Shown: positions 18,672 to 28,361, numbered from the stretch's first letter. The stretch is 64,000 nt of DNA from Lachnospiraceae bacterium (GCA_910575445.1 CAJTFW010000006.1:213491-277490); one strand, 5' to 3'. Program-made: numbers and translations. Notes: generated by a model from the sequence alone, not told the origin.

Positions 18672-20564
18672 ATGAGTAATAATAATACTCCAGACAGAAA
18701 TGGAGATAACCGTCGTAAAGAACCAAAGAATCGGCAGAATATTATCGTATTTCTGGTCTTTATGCTGGTTAGCTTTTTGGTGCTGAGTTTTATACAAAAT
18801 ATGGTAAAGGATGCCAGCACAAAAGAAATCAGCTATGATGCTTTTATTGAGATGTTAGAGGAAGATAAGGTTGAGAAGGTAGAGGATACCGGCCTTACCT
18901 GGAAGATTACGCCTAAGACACAACCTCTTGAGAATGTGGAGATGACCTATTACACTGGGAAGATGGACGACGAGGCACTACTTCCTATGTTAAAGGAAAA
19001 GGGTGTGGAGATTACACCATATATTCAGGACACCATCTCGACACTGGTCTGGCAGGTGGTGTGGAGTCTTCTGCCGCTGTTGTTAATCTGGGTAGCTTTT
19101 GGATATCTGATGCGCCGGATGGGCGGCGGCGGTATGATGGGAGTTGGCAAGAGCAAAGCAAAGGTCTATATCGAGAAGGAGACCGGAGTGACCTTTAAGG
19201 ATGTGGCAGGACAGGAGGAGGCGAAAGAGTCTCTGGTGGAAGTGGTGGATTTTCTGCATAACCCGGAGCGCTATGCGCAGATTGGCGCGAAGCTTCCAAA
19301 GGGAGCACTTTTAGTTGGCCCGCCTGGTACAGGTAAGACACTTCTTGCCAAGGCTGTGGCTGGAGAGGCGCATGTGCCATTTTTCTCGCTGTCTGGTTCG
19401 GACTTTGTGGAGATGTTTGTGGGTGTGGGAGCTTCCCGTGTCCGCGACCTCTTTGATGAGGCAAAGAAAAATGCGCCTTGTATTATCTTTATTGACGAGA
19501 TTGATGCGATTGGCAAGAGCCGGGATTCTAAGCTTGGAGGAAATGACGAGCGGGAGCAGACACTGAATCAGCTGTTGGCAGAGATGGACGGCTTTGAGAG
19601 CAACAAGGCTTGTCTGGTGCTTGCAGCTACAAACAGACCAGAGATATTAGACCAGGCACTGCTTCGTCCAGGGCGGTTTGACAGAAGAATTGTGGTGGAG
19701 CGCCCGGATTTAAAGGGACGTGTGGATGTACTAAAGGTACATGCAAAAAATGTGCGTCTAGATGAGACTGTGGACCTAGAGGGGATTGCACTGGCGACAA
19801 GTGGCGCGGTGGGGTCTGACCTGGCCAATATGATTAATGAAGCAGCAATTCTGGCAGTGAAAAACGGACGACAGGCAGTGTCACAGAAAGACCTTTTTGA
19901 GGCAGTCGAAGTTGTCTTGATGGGTAAAGAGAAAAAAGACCGGATATTAAGCGCTGAAGAACGCAAGATTGTGTCTTATCATGAAGTGGGGCATGCGCTT
20001 GTAAGCGCACTGCAGAAGGATTCAGAGCCAGTACAGAAGATTACGATTGTGCCTCGTACAATGGGAGCGCTTGGATATGTGATGCATGTGCCGGAAGAGG
20101 AGAAATATCTTAATACGAAAAAAGAGATCGAAGCGATGCTAGTTGGATATCTGGGTGGACGTGCAGCGGAAGAACTGGTGTTCGAGACGGTGACCACAGG
20201 TGCAGCCAATGATATCCAGCAGGCGACAAAGCTTGCAAGAGCGATGGTAACACAGTACGGAATGTCAGATAAGTTCGGGCTGATGGGGCTTGAATCCAAA
20301 GAAAGTATGTATCTGAACAATGGGACGGTGCTAAATTGCAGCGATGAGACGGCAGCAGATGTGGACAGCGAAGTAATGCGGATTCTGAAGGAATCTTATG
20401 CAGAGGCAAAGAAACTGTTGTCGGAGAATCGGGAGTGCTTAGATAAGATTGCGGAGTTTTTGATTGAGAAAGAGACGATTACAGGGAAGGAGTTTATGGA
20501 GATATTTAGGAAGGTGAAGAATGAAGGAGAGTATCAGCAGGAGGAGCTTATTTTCGCAGAGTAG
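18672..20564 (+). CDS. ftsH: ATP-dependent zinc metalloprotease FtsH
   Basis: A 630-residue membrane-bound AAA+ protease that degrades misfolded membrane proteins and short-lived regulators. Residues about 20-45 and 118-145 are the two membrane helices with the extracytoplasmic domain between them. The AAA module has Walker A GPPGTGKT near residue 215, Walker [13 protein letters not shown] and the second region of homology ending RPGRFDRR. The zinc-protease site HEVGH is near residue 436. I chose the ATG at 18672 because GGAGG precedes it by 6-7 bases; the frame is open a little further upstream. It has its own promoter. Confidence 0.97.
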   Translation: MSNNNTPDRNGDNRRKEPKNRQNIIVFLVFMLVSFLVLSFIQNMVKDASTKEISYDAFIEMLEEDKVEKVEDTGLTWKITPKTQPLENVEMTYYTGKMDDEALLPMLKEKGVEITPYIQDTISTLVWQVVWSLLPLLLIWVAFGYLMRRMGGGGMMGVGKSKAKVYIEKETGVTFKDVAGQEEAKESLVEVVDFLHNPERYAQIGAKLPKGALLVGPPGTGKTLLAKAVAGEAHVPFFSLSGSDFVEMFVGVGASRVRDLFDEAKKNAPCIIFIDEIDAIGKSRDSKLGGNDEREQTLNQLLAEMDGFESNKACLVLAATNRPEILDQALLRPGRFDRRIVVERPDLKGRVDVLKVHAKNVRLDETVDLEGIALATSGAVGSDLANMINEAAILAVKNGRQAVSQKDLFEAVEVVLMGKEKKDRILSAEERKIVSYHEVGHALVSALQKDSEPVQKITIVPRTMGALGYVMHVPEEEKYLNTKKEIEAMLVGYLGGRAAEELVFETVTTGAANDIQQATKLARAMVTQYGMSDKFGLMGLESKESMYLNNGTVLNCSDETAADVDSEVMRILKESYAEAKKLLSENRECLDKIAEFLIEKETITGKEFMEIFRKVKNEGEYQQEELIFAE

Positions 20565-20580
20565 AGAAAAGAGGCGACGG

Positions 20581-20774
20581 AGCCACCACACAGATAGCAT
20601 GAGGGGGTCTAGTCAAATGTCTGCATAGAATGTATCGGACAGTCTGTGAAGTCTGTATGCTTCAGTCGTACACGGGAACGTGTTCGCCTGACTCATACAG
20701 ACTTCACAAACTGTCCGCTCCAATCTACACAGCACTATTTGATTAGGCCCCCTCATGCTATCTGTGTGGTGGCT
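20581..20774. repeat. Very long imperfect hairpin (inverted repeat of about 194 bp)
   Basis: The outer arms are a perfect 27-bp inverted repeat (20581-20607 with 20748-20774). Inside them the pairing continues: GTCTAGTCAAAT against ATTTGATTAGGC (with G-U), then a weaker stretch, then GGACAGTCTGTGAAGTCTG against CAGACTTCACAAACTGTCC. The apical part contains a smaller ACACG/CGTGT helix. It starts about 16 bases after the ftsH stop and ends before uvrC. It has no open frame, no long T-run and no transposase. Possibilities are a MITE-like element, a processed RNA or a strong two-way terminator. Confidence 0.75.
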
Positions 20775-20854
20775 CCTGAGAGTTGCTAGCGGTAAGGAAT
20801 TGAATGTTAACGAAAATTAATATATGGGATAGAATGGCTCTAGGAGGGATAGAT

Positions 20855-22669
20855 ATGGCGTTTGATATTGAGGAGGAGCTTCGGAAGTTGCCGGCGAAGC
20901 CGGGAGTTTATCTGATGCATGATGAGAAGGATGTGATTATCTATGTGGGGAAAGCGATTTCGCTTAAGAATCGGGTAAGACAGTATTTTCAGAGCAGCCG
21001 GAATAAGGGTGCAAAGATTGAGCAGATGGTGACACATATTGCGCGGTTTGAGTATATCATTACGGATTCGGAATTGGAGGCTTTGGTGTTGGAGTGTAAT
21101 CTGATTAAGGAGCACAGGCCAAAGTATAATACCATGCTGATGGATGATAAGACATATCCTTTTATTAAGGTGACGGTGCAGGAGGACTATCCTAGAGTGA
21201 TGTTAGTACGGCGGATGGTGAAGGATAAGGCAAAATATTTTGGACCGTATACAAGTGGCGGGGCAGTGAAGGATACGATTGACTTGATACATAAGTTGTA
21301 TGGGATTCGGACTTGTAATAAGGTGCTTCCTAAGATGCAGGGAAAGGAAAGACCTTGCCTGAATTATCATATTCACCAATGTCCTGCGCCTTGTCAGGGA
21401 TATATTTCTAAAGAGGAGTATGGGGAAGCGGTGAAGAAGGCGCTTTTGCTTTTGAATGGAAATTATGGAGAGGTTGAGAAGGAATTAGAGGAGAAGATGC
21501 AGCAGGCATCGGAAGAACTGGAGTTCGAGAAGGCGATTGAATATCGGGAGCTTCTTGGGAGTGTGAAAAAGATTGCACAGAAGCAGAAGATTACAAGCAG
21601 TGATATGGAGGATAAGGATGTGATTGCGATGGCCACGGATAAGGAAGATGCGGTGGTGCAGATGTTCTTTATTCGGGATGGAAGGCTGATAGGAAGAGAC
21701 CATTTTTGTCTGCATATTGCGGGGGAGGAAGAGAAAGAGGCGATTCTTTTGGCTTTTATTAAGCAATTTTATGCGGGGACACCATATATTCCCAAGGAGC
21801 TGATGATTCAGTATGAGATTGGGGAACAGGAGTTAATCGAGGAGTGGTTAAGTAAGCGAAGAGGACAAAGAGTTCGGATTCGGGTGCCAAGAAAAGGGGA
21901 GAAAGAGAAGCTTGTAGAGCTTGCAATGAAAAATGCGCAGATGGTGCTGACACAGGATAAGGAGCGGATTCGAAGAGAAGAGGGGCGCACGATTGGGGCA
22001 ATGAAGGAGATTGCAAAGCTTCTTCAGCTGCCTAAGATTGATAGAGTGGAAGCATATGATATCTCCAATATCAGTGGTTTTCAGACCGTTGGCTCGATGG
22101 TGGTCTTTGAAAAAGGCCGGCCTAAGCGCTCAGACTATCGGAAGTTTCGGATTCAGGGGGTAAAAGGTGTGGATGATTATGCAAGTATGGAGGAGATGCT
22201 GACAAGACGACTGTCGCATTATGAGAACTATCCTGACTTGATTATGATGGATGGAGGGAAAGGGCAGGTTAATATTGCGCGCAAAGTGATGAAGGCTGTG
22301 GGCGTCTGTGTACCGGTGTGCGGGATGGTAAAAGATGACAAGCACAGGACAAGGGGGATTTATTTTAACAACACAGAGCTTCCGATTGACAGGGACAGTG
22401 AGGGCTTTCGACTGGTGACAAGGATTCAGGACGAGGCACACCGCTTTGCGATTGAATATCATCGCTCCCTTCGCAGCAAGGAACAAGTACACTCGATACT
22501 CGATGACATTCCAGGAGTCGGACCAGCAAGAAGAAAGGCACTTATGAAAGGCTTTGAGACGTTAGAGCAGCTTAAGAATGCGAGCGAAGAAGAGATTGCA
22601 AAGGTGCCAGGACTGAACCAGAAAGTGGCAAGGCAGGTGTTTGCGTTTTTTCATAAAGAGGAGGAATGA
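20855..22669 (+). CDS. uvrC: Excinuclease ABC subunit C
   Basis: The nuclease subunit of nucleotide excision repair, which cuts both sides of a lesion marked by UvrAB. The 604-residue length is usual. Residues about 12-95 are the GIY-YIG domain ([20 protein letters not shown]). The UVR motif lies near 205-235. The second, RNase H-like endonuclease domain contains [27 protein letters not shown] and MMDGGKGQV. The tail has the helix-hairpin-helix [16 protein letters not shown] and a second one with [10 protein letters not shown] chose the ATG at 20855, with AGGAGGG 6-7 bases before it; the upstream open extension has no ribosome site. Confidence 0.96.
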   Translation: MAFDIEEELRKLPAKPGVYLMHDEKDVIIYVGKAISLKNRVRQYFQSSRNKGAKIEQMVTHIARFEYIITDSELEALVLECNLIKEHRPKYNTMLMDDKTYPFIKVTVQEDYPRVMLVRRMVKDKAKYFGPYTSGGAVKDTIDLIHKLYGIRTCNKVLPKMQGKERPCLNYHIHQCPAPCQGYISKEEYGEAVKKALLLLNGNYGEVEKELEEKMQQASEELEFEKAIEYRELLGSVKKIAQKQKITSSDMEDKDVIAMATDKEDAVVQMFFIRDGRLIGRDHFCLHIAGEEEKEAILLAFIKQFYAGTPYIPKELMIQYEIGEQELIEEWLSKRRGQRVRIRVPRKGEKEKLVELAMKNAQMVLTQDKERIRREEGRTIGAMKEIAKLLQLPKIDRVEAYDISNISGFQTVGSMVVFEKGRPKRSDYRKFRIQGVKGVDDYASMEEMLTRRLSHYENYPDLIMMDGGKGQVNIARKVMKAVGVCVPVCGMVKDDKHRTRGIYFNNTELPIDRDSEGFRLVTRIQDEAHRFAIEYHRSLRSKEQVHSILDDIPGVGPARRKALMKGFETLEQLKNASEEEIAKVPGLNQKVARQVFAFFHKEEE

Positions 22670-22673
22670 AGAC

Positions 22674-22721
22674 TTGACAATGTGACTATACGGCCGTATA
22701 ATGAATTATACAAAGGTATAA
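22674..22721 (+). promoter_or_regulatory. blaI-type promoter with two operator-like dyads
   Basis: TTGACA (22674-22679), 17 bases, TATAAT (22697-22702). A perfect palindrome TATACGGCCGTATA (22687-22700) overlaps the -10, and a second dyad, TTATAC with GTATAA across four bases (22706-22721), covers the start region. Two half-operators that share TATAC/GTATA fit autorepression by the downstream BlaI-like protein. Binding is inferred. Confidence 0.7.
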
Positions 22722-22745
22722 CAAAGAGGGGAGGGGAATCATCCT

Positions 22746-23129
22746 ATGGGAAACATTTTAAAAAAGTTGGGGGAAGCTGAACTAGAAATCATGCAGGTGA
22801 TTTGGGACAGTGAACATCCGGTAACTTCAAACTATATTTTAAAGGAATTACAAGGACGCAGAAGGTGGCAGCTTTCTACGCTGATGACATCTTTAACAAG
22901 GCTGTCCGATAAGGGGTTTGTCCACTGTGACCGTTCTACAGGCAGTAATCTGTATACTTCAGTGATATTAGAAGAGGAGTATAAGGCAAAAGCGAGCAGC
23001 CATTTTCTGGAAAAGCTGTACAATAATTCGATACAGAATATGATAGCGACACTATATAATAACAAGACGATTAAGAATTCGGATATTGAAGAGCTTAGAA
23101 GTTTTTTGGATAAATTGGAGGATGAATGA
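22746..23129 (+). CDS. BlaI/MecI family transcriptional repressor
   Basis: A 127-residue winged-helix repressor. The N-terminus shows the family pattern LGEAELEIMQVIWDSEHPVT, then ELQGRRRWQLSTLMTSLTRL and the wing DKGFVHCDRSTGSNLYTSVI. The C-terminal part is the dimer/cleavage domain. In this family a partner BlaR1 metalloprotease triggers cleavage of the repressor. Its ATGA overlap with the next gene, a BlaR1-type M56 protein, gives tight coupling. Two dyads sit over its promoter. No beta-lactamase gene is nearby, so the regulon is unknown. Confidence 0.92.
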   Translation: MGNILKKLGEAELEIMQVIWDSEHPVTSNYILKELQGRRRWQLSTLMTSLTRLSDKGFVHCDRSTGSNLYTSVILEEEYKAKASSHFLEKLYNNSIQNMIATLYNNKTIKNSDIEELRSFLDKLEDE

Positions 23130-24730
23130 TGACAACTGTATTTTTATCCTTTTTGGGAATTTCTGCATCGATTAGCTTGATTGTCCTGGCACTGATTTTA
23201 CTGACACCATTTTTAAATAAGAGATATGCTGCAAAATGGACCTATTTGATTTGGATATTTCTTGCACTGCGATTGTTAGTTCCTGTTAGCGGAGCTAATG
23301 GACCGTTGGTTATGGATATACTCTCACAGATAAGACCGCAGACTGTACATAGAGCAGAAGAAAAAGATACAGACATTTTGGATGGCGGGGTGATATCATC
23401 TAGGCGGATTATCGTTGAGATACCAACGCAGATGACCACTCCCATTACAACACCGTCTGAGAAAAACAATCTGGAGATTACAATACTTGATATTCTGGCT
23501 ATTGTTTGGATGATTGGCAGCTTATTTATGATAGCGGTTCATCTTGTCAGCTATCTTTACTATAAGCGACAGGTGATGAATAAGGGAAGGACAATAAAGG
23601 ATGTACATATTTTGCATCAGATGTCTAAACTAAAACGTGAATTGCATATCAAATATGCCATACAGATAGTAGAATATTCCAAAGCAAAAAGCCCTATGAT
23701 ACTTGGCTTTTTAAGACCTGTTTTAGTGTTGCCAAAAGAGCAATATAGTTCTGAAGAATTATATTTTATCTTAAAACATGAACTTGTGCATCTAAGACGC
23801 AAAGATGTATATGCAAAATTACTTTTTGTAGTGGCAAATGCACTTCACTGGTTTAATCCTTGTATCTGGATGATGCAAAAAGAAGCAGTGATTGATATGG
23901 AATTGTCCTGCGATGAGCGCGTTACAAAGGGCAGCAGTTATGCAGTACGTAAAGCTTACACCGAGACACTCTTATCTATGCTTCATAAGCGATGTACCAA
24001 TAGAACAATATTATCCACACAATTTTATGGAGGGACAGAGATTATGAAAAAACGTTTTAAAAATATTTTAATAAAAAATGGAAAGAAAAATGGGATTTCT
24101 GTATTGCTTGGTGCAATGATTTTAACCGTCAGTCTTGGAACACTGGTAGGATGCTCTATTACAAAAGAAGAGGCAGAAGCTCTGCCGGAGACAGAAAATA
24201 TATCTGATGCATCAGAAAAAGAAGAAACACAGGAAGAACAGATGTTCGAAGATGATTCTAACGACGATAATACACGCACACTTACTTTCTCTAAAGAAGG
24301 AGTGGAGGAGCAAAAAGAGGCTACAATTGTAGTAGGAGATGGATATTCGCTCTATCTGTTTGACGATGAATGGGAAGCAACAGATGTCAATACCTGGACA
24401 GCAAAAGACAATGAAAAGGTTCAACTTTGGATAACCCATTTTGAAGGTAAAACGATGGATGTTATTGAACAGGAACTGGCAGATGATGGTTATATAACAG
24501 AGGAAGCGCATCATCATTGGAAACAGGAAGAAGACCAGATATATCATGTGAAAGTGAAAGATTTTGAAGATGACAGATGGGGAGTCTTCTACTGTTATCC
24601 CGTCGAGGCAGAAGAAGGATGGGGAAGAGAACTTTCGTTGATTACAGATACTTTTGTATTTTTCTCTAAAGAAGGAGAAAATACAAAAGAATCTCTGAAA
24701 GAGGAGGATTCTCAGGAGATTAGAAATTAG
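23126..24730 (+). CDS. BlaR1-type M56 family membrane metalloprotease with a non-penicillin-binding tail
   Basis: A 534-residue signalling protein. The first about 300 residues are the M56 domain: membrane helices near 5-30, 38-55 and 118-142, then the zinc site HELVHLRRKD at about residue 217, and CDERVTKGSSYAVRKAYTETLLSML. A further helix near 325-345 ends in a cysteine (LGTLVGC). The outside part, about 190 residues, is acidic and shows no penicillin-binding SxxK/KTG sensor. It contains DDEWEATDVNTWTAKDNEKV and tryptophan-rich strands that I do not recognise. It therefore senses something other than a beta-lactam, or senses it differently. Co-transcribed with blaI. Confidence 0.85.
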   Translation: MMTTVFLSFLGISASISLIVLALILLTPFLNKRYAAKWTYLIWIFLALRLLVPVSGANGPLVMDILSQIRPQTVHRAEEKDTDILDGGVISSRRIIVEIPTQMTTPITTPSEKNNLEITILDILAIVWMIGSLFMIAVHLVSYLYYKRQVMNKGRTIKDVHILHQMSKLKRELHIKYAIQIVEYSKAKSPMILGFLRPVLVLPKEQYSSEELYFILKHELVHLRRKDVYAKLLFVVANALHWFNPCIWMMQKEAVIDMELSCDERVTKGSSYAVRKAYTETLLSMLHKRCTNRTILSTQFYGGTEIMKKRFKNILIKNGKKNGISVLLGAMILTVSLGTLVGCSITKEEAEALPETENISDASEKEETQEEQMFEDDSNDDNTRTLTFSKEGVEEQKEATIVVGDGYSLYLFDDEWEATDVNTWTAKDNEKVQLWITHFEGKTMDVIEQELADDGYITEEAHHHWKQEEDQIYHVKVKDFEDDRWGVFYCYPVEAEEGWGRELSLITDTFVFFSKEGENTKESLKEEDSQEIRN

Positions 24731-24771
24731 CTGGAAGATACAATCTTATGGTGTGGAAGGATAAGAGAACA

Positions 24772-25782
24772 ATGGAGAAAAAACGAAAGATTTTGTTGAT
24801 TTGCACAGGCGGAACGATTGCCTCAAAGAAGAAAAGTGATGGTCTGACACCGGGGATGGATGGGGATGAATTATTATCCTATATTCCTTCTGTCAGAGAC
24901 TGTTATGAGGTAGATGTGGTGCAGGTCTGTAATATTGACAGTACCAATATCACCCCGGAGCACTGGACGATGATGGTGGATGTGATTGCCAAGGAATATA
25001 TGCGATATGATGGATTTGTTATCTGTCATGGGACAGATACCATGGCGTATACCTCATCAGCTCTGTCTTATATGATGCAGAATTCTAACAAGCCAGTGGT
25101 GGTGACCGGCTCACAGAAGCCAATGGATTTGGAGATTACAGATGCCAAGACCAATCTGATGGACAGTATTCTCTATGCAGCAGATAAAGATTCACATGGA
25201 GTAAGTCTTGTCTTTGGCGGTGATGTGATTGCTGGTACACGGGCGAAGAAGATGCGGGCTAGAAGCTTTAATGCATTTTCCAGCGTGAATTTTCCCAATC
25301 TTGCGGTGATTCAGGAGGGAAAGATTATTCGCTATATTCCACAGCCACCATTTGAGGAGCCAGTGAAATTTACAAGGAAGGTCTTTGACAGCATTGTAGT
25401 GTTTAAGCTGATTCCAGGCAGCAAACCGGAGCTTTTGGAATATCTGTTCCATAACTATGACTGTCTGGTGATTGAGAGCTTTGGCGTGGGCGGGATTCCT
25501 AAGAAGCTAGAGGAGGAGTTCTATCACCAGATGAAGCAGTGGATATCCAAAGGTAAAATCGTTGTGATGGCGACTCAGGTGGTAAAAGAGGGCAGCAATA
25601 TGGAGGTCTACGAGGTGGGGCGCAGGGTAAAACAGGATTTTGACCTGATGGAAGCCTACGATATGACACTAGAGGCAACCGTAACAAAGCTTATGTACTT
25701 AATGGAATGTTACGGCGCCGATTATCATGCGGTGCGAGAAGGCTTCTATCAGACCATAAATTTTGATATGTTGTATAGATAA
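24772..25782 (+). CDS. Type I asparaginase
   Basis: A 336-residue cytoplasmic L-asparaginase that turns asparagine into aspartate and ammonia. The N-terminus is KILLICTGGTIASKK, with the first catalytic threonine in TGGTIAS, and the second signature is FVICHGTDTMAYTSSALSYM with the Thr-Asp pair. VVVTGSQKPM and VFGGDVIAGTRAKKM follow. There is no signal peptide. Two starts are possible: ATG at 24748 with GGAAGA upstream, or ATG at 24772 (MEKKRKIL). I prefer the second because it matches family N-termini. It is only about 40 bases after blaR1, so read-through is possible. Confidence 0.9.
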   Translation: MEKKRKILLICTGGTIASKKKSDGLTPGMDGDELLSYIPSVRDCYEVDVVQVCNIDSTNITPEHWTMMVDVIAKEYMRYDGFVICHGTDTMAYTSSALSYMMQNSNKPVVVTGSQKPMDLEITDAKTNLMDSILYAADKDSHGVSLVFGGDVIAGTRAKKMRARSFNAFSSVNFPNLAVIQEGKIIRYIPQPPFEEPVKFTRKVFDSIVVFKLIPGSKPELLEYLFHNYDCLVIESFGVGGIPKKLEEEFYHQMKQWISKGKIVVMATQVVKEGSNMEVYEVGRRVKQDFDLMEAYDMTLEATVTKLMYLMECYGADYHAVREGFYQTINFDMLYR

Positions 25783-25799
25783 TAACGGTTGCTTTTAAG

Positions 25800-26456
25800 T
25801 TATTTTTCAGAAGGCAACGTGATACGCGGCAGGTTCCAGCGGTAGTGTGCAGCCAAAAAGCGAATCAACACTACAAGAAGTGAAGCAATCACCATCGCTG
25901 GAATCTGCCCAAATTCCCGGTAGATATAGACACAGCTAATCGCACCAGCAACCGAAGCACAGGCGTAGATATGTTTGACAAAGATATAGGGCGGTACACC
26001 AGCCATCATATCCCGCAGAAGCCCTCCACCAACCCCAGTGAGTGTCCCTAGAAAGGTTAGAAGAAAGGTATTGTCAAGATATCCATATCGAATCCCTGTC
26101 GTAACTCCGACGACGGTAAAGATGCCAAGACCAATCGAGTCCATCACAAGCATCGCTCTCTCATAAAATATCCCCAGTCTCCCCCGCGGCAGAGTCCTCT
26201 TAAAATAGAATACCGAGAAGACCATAAGCGTGGTAAACAGTGCAACGACAACATAGACAGGGTCTATCAATGCGCCTGGCACATTGCCAAGGATAATATC
26301 CCTTGTCATCCCACCGCCAACCGATGTCACAACTCCCAATACACAGATTCCAAAAATATCCATCCCCCGACGAATCCCCACCATTGCGCCCGATGCAGCA
26401 AAAGCAATTGTTCCTGCAACCTCCATACAAAATACAATCAGACTTTGAATATCCAT
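25800..26456 (-). CDS. TRIC cation-channel family (UPF0126/YicG) membrane protein, intact copy
   Basis: A 218-residue protein built from two similar halves of three membrane helices each. Both halves carry the signature glycine-rich motif: TSVGGGMTRDIILGNVPGAL in the first and TGVGGGLLRDMMAGVPPYIF in the second. Members of this family have been described as trimeric cation channels, and the physiological role in bacteria is not settled. A damaged second copy lies at about 32925-33440. The end of this gene converges with the asparaginase gene with only 17 bases between the stops. Confidence 0.9.
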   Translation of the reverse strand: MDIQSLIVFCMEVAGTIAFAASGAMVGIRRGMDIFGICVLGVVTSVGGGMTRDIILGNVPGALIDPVYVVVALFTTLMVFSVFYFKRTLPRGRLGIFYERAMLVMDSIGLGIFTVVGVTTGIRYGYLDNTFLLTFLGTLTGVGGGLLRDMMAGVPPYIFVKHIYACASVAGAISCVYIYREFGQIPAMVIASLLVVLIRFLAAHYRWNLPRITLPSEK

Positions 26457-26549
26457 CGCTATATATTCTCCAATAACTTTTATTATAGAAAGATTTTATG
26501 ATATTTTCAGGGGATTTGCAAATGGGAATTTTTTAGAGAACCGCGATAA

Positions 26550-26578
26550 TTGCAGGTGAAAAATAACTGTGTTATAAT
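26550..26578 (+). promoter_or_regulatory. Promoter for the ORF-DUF433-DUF5615 operon
   Basis: TTGCAG (26550-26555), a 17-base spacer and TATAAT (26573-26578), 36 bases before the first start codon. Confidence 0.65.
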
Positions 26579-26614
26579 TAAATACAGAAAAAATGGAAAA
26601 GAGGTGTTAGTATT

Positions 26615-27133
26615 TTGAAGCAAGAGAAAAAAGACAAATATGCAAAAGTGCTGCTTCATGTTTATCAGAGTGGTCTTCTTAAAATTGTATGGACAATATC
26701 TGGCTTTTCGCTTGGAATGAATCCTAACGGAAAGGAAATAGTTTCCGAATTAAAAGAAAAGGAATTTATAGATTATGCATTTTCTATTATTAAAATAGTT
26801 ATGGAACTGGCAGAGGAAGAAACTATAGAAGATGTGTCCGAGACTGATTTGGAGATTGCCAGGGAAATTTACAAACAGGAAAAGGATTTAAAAAATCATC
26901 TCTATATAAAAAGAAATACCAAAATTCATTGTTTTAAACGTTTAGAAAGCCAGATTATTAGTTACAGAAAAGAAGAAAACCCCAAAGAGATTGAAGCAGA
27001 TTCCGCTATTATAAGGATGCTTATAGAGAAAGAGGATGAGGATACTTCTTGTGTATTTGAAATCTCTAGAAGAGATTTGGGAGAGATGATAGACTATTTA
27101 ACAGAATTAAAAGAAAAACTGGATTCTATATAG
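26615..27133 (+). CDS. Unknown 172-residue protein, first gene of a toxin-antitoxin-like operon
   Basis: I do not recognise this protein. It is charged, predicted mostly helical (for example AFSIIKIVMELAEEETIEDV and DLGEMIDYLTELKEKLDS), with a basic N-terminus and no membrane segment. The start is TTG at 26615, 8 bases after GAGGTG; no in-frame ATG fits as well. A near-consensus promoter precedes it, and 14 bases after it comes a DUF433 gene followed by an overlapping DUF5615 gene. Position suggests an accessory part of that pair. It may also be an unrelated passenger. Confidence 0.55.
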   Translation: MKQEKKDKYAKVLLHVYQSGLLKIVWTISGFSLGMNPNGKEIVSELKEKEFIDYAFSIIKIVMELAEEETIEDVSETDLEIAREIYKQEKDLKNHLYIKRNTKIHCFKRLESQIISYRKEENPKEIEADSAIIRMLIEKEDEDTSCVFEISRRDLGEMIDYLTELKEKLDSI

Positions 27134-27147
27134 AAGAGGAAGAGAGT

Positions 27148-27570
27148 ATGAAAGAACTTTTGAGAGAAGATTCTCAAATGATTTTTCCTGAGACATGGAA
27201 ATATACATATAAAAGAAAAAGAGAATTTCATTCTGGTTTAGAGCAAGAGCAGCAGGCGTATAATAAAAATATGAAAAGTAAAATCATATTTTTTAAAAAT
27301 GAGAGTACAAATTATCAGCAAATTGAACAATATTTGAAAAAGATTGCAAAAGGATTTCAAAAAATTCAGATTGACGATAAAAAGCTTGGAGGTATGCCAG
27401 TGATAAAAAATACCAGAATACCAGTAAGCTTGATTGTTGCGTGTTTTAAAGATGAGATGACTATTCAGGAGATTTGCAAGGAGTATCAGTTGACAGAAGA
27501 AGATGTTATAACTGCGATGGAATATGTTATTGAAATTTTAGATACTCCATATCAGGAAGGATTGGAATGA
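27148..27570 (+). CDS. DUF433 domain protein (antitoxin-like)
   Basis: A 140-residue protein. The C-terminal half (about 72-135) is DUF433: LGGMPVIKNTRIPVSLIVAC, then DEMTIQEICKEYQLTEEDVI and AMEYVIEIL, a small winged-helix-like unit found in putative antitoxins. The first 70 residues are an unrelated basic extension. It overlaps the next gene, a DUF5615 PIN-like protein, by 4 bases. DUF433/DUF5615 pairs are widely annotated as toxin-antitoxin modules, with DUF433 as the antitoxin. That role is inferred from the pair. AGAGGAAG precedes the ATG. Confidence 0.8.
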   Translation: MKELLREDSQMIFPETWKYTYKRKREFHSGLEQEQQAYNKNMKSKIIFFKNESTNYQQIEQYLKKIAKGFQKIQIDDKKLGGMPVIKNTRIPVSLIVACFKDEMTIQEICKEYQLTEEDVITAMEYVIEILDTPYQEGLE

Positions 27571-27977
27571 AGGTACTACTTGATGAAAATATTACTACAA
27601 AATCAGTTCCTGTATTAGAGAAATATGGACATGATGTAATTCATGTATTACACCGATTTGAAGCAGGGAGAAGCGATGAAGATGTGTTTCAACTGGCGTT
27701 ACAAGAGGAGCGTGCATTAATTACATTAAATGGAAAAGATTTTGTAGTATTTATTCCGCCAAGGACAGAGCGTACATTGCATTATGGTCTGATTTGGTTA
27801 AGAGGATTTCTGGTGACGAATAAAAGTTATGAAAATGTAATGGATACGATAGGCTTTTTCCTGAAAAATAAAGGAGATTCCATAAAAAATACATATTATA
27901 ATATGAGAAAAAAGGGAGATTCTTATGAATTGATTCAGCGTTTTCCTAAAGTAATAAAAAGCTTCACCGAATTTTAA
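27567..27977 (+). CDS. DUF5615 PIN-like protein (toxin-like)
   Basis: A 136-residue protein of the DUF5615 (Mut7-C/PIN-like) group. It starts MKVLLDENITTKSVPVLEKY, with the conserved acidic pair DEN, and has HDVIHVLHRFEAGRSDEDVF and ALQEERALITLNGKDFVVF with the second acidic cluster. These acidic residues occupy the places of PIN nuclease metal ligands. The usual start is MKILLDEN, so the ATG overlapping DUF433 is right. The last about 35 residues are basic. RNase activity is predicted from family, not shown. Confidence 0.8.
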   Translation: MKVLLDENITTKSVPVLEKYGHDVIHVLHRFEAGRSDEDVFQLALQEERALITLNGKDFVVFIPPRTERTLHYGLIWLRGFLVTNKSYENVMDTIGFFLKNKGDSIKNTYYNMRKKGDSYELIQRFPKVIKSFTEF

Positions 27978-27993
27978 AGTAAAGGAACAAAGA

Positions 27994-28361
27994 AATGAGC
28001 AATCAACACAATATCCTGCTTGTAGAAGACGATGCAGAGATTAGTGAAATGTTAAAAAATTATCTAACAGCAGAAAACTACCATGTAGTCTGTTCATTTG
28101 ACAGGAAAGAGGCTTGGACTTGGCTTAGGGGCAGATGACTATGTTACCAAGCCTTTCTCTGTGGTGGAAGTCCTGGCGCGGATTAAAGCCAATATTCGAA
28201 GAACCACGCAGTATGATGATACCAGAGAGGAAGCATCAGCTTTGTTGTGTGTGGGGGACTTGGTGATGAATCTGTCGGACTATACCGTTACCAAACATGG
28301 AGCTCCTGTCACATTGACTGCAAAAGAATTTGAGATTCTAAAGCTATTACTTAAGAATCCA
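27994..28361 (+). pseudogene. Broken OmpR-family response regulator (copy of the gene at 34446)
   Basis: The DNA matches the intact regulator at 34446-35150 closely from its Shine-Dalgarno region onward. After MSNQHNILLVEDDAEISEML and about 40 codons, 155 bases are missing, joined at a shared GCTTG (28112-28116). This removes the phosphorylated aspartate (D55 of the intact protein) and shifts the frame. A second joint at a shared AATCCA (28356-28361) removes 265 bases, including the DNA-recognition helix and the start of the kinase gene. Neither fragment is likely to work. The intact copy has a TTGACA upstream that this one lacks. Confidence 0.88.

Noticed and set aside
22132..22492. Antisense frame over uvrC
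   Set aside because: It lies within the nuclease domain coding sequence and has no start signal.
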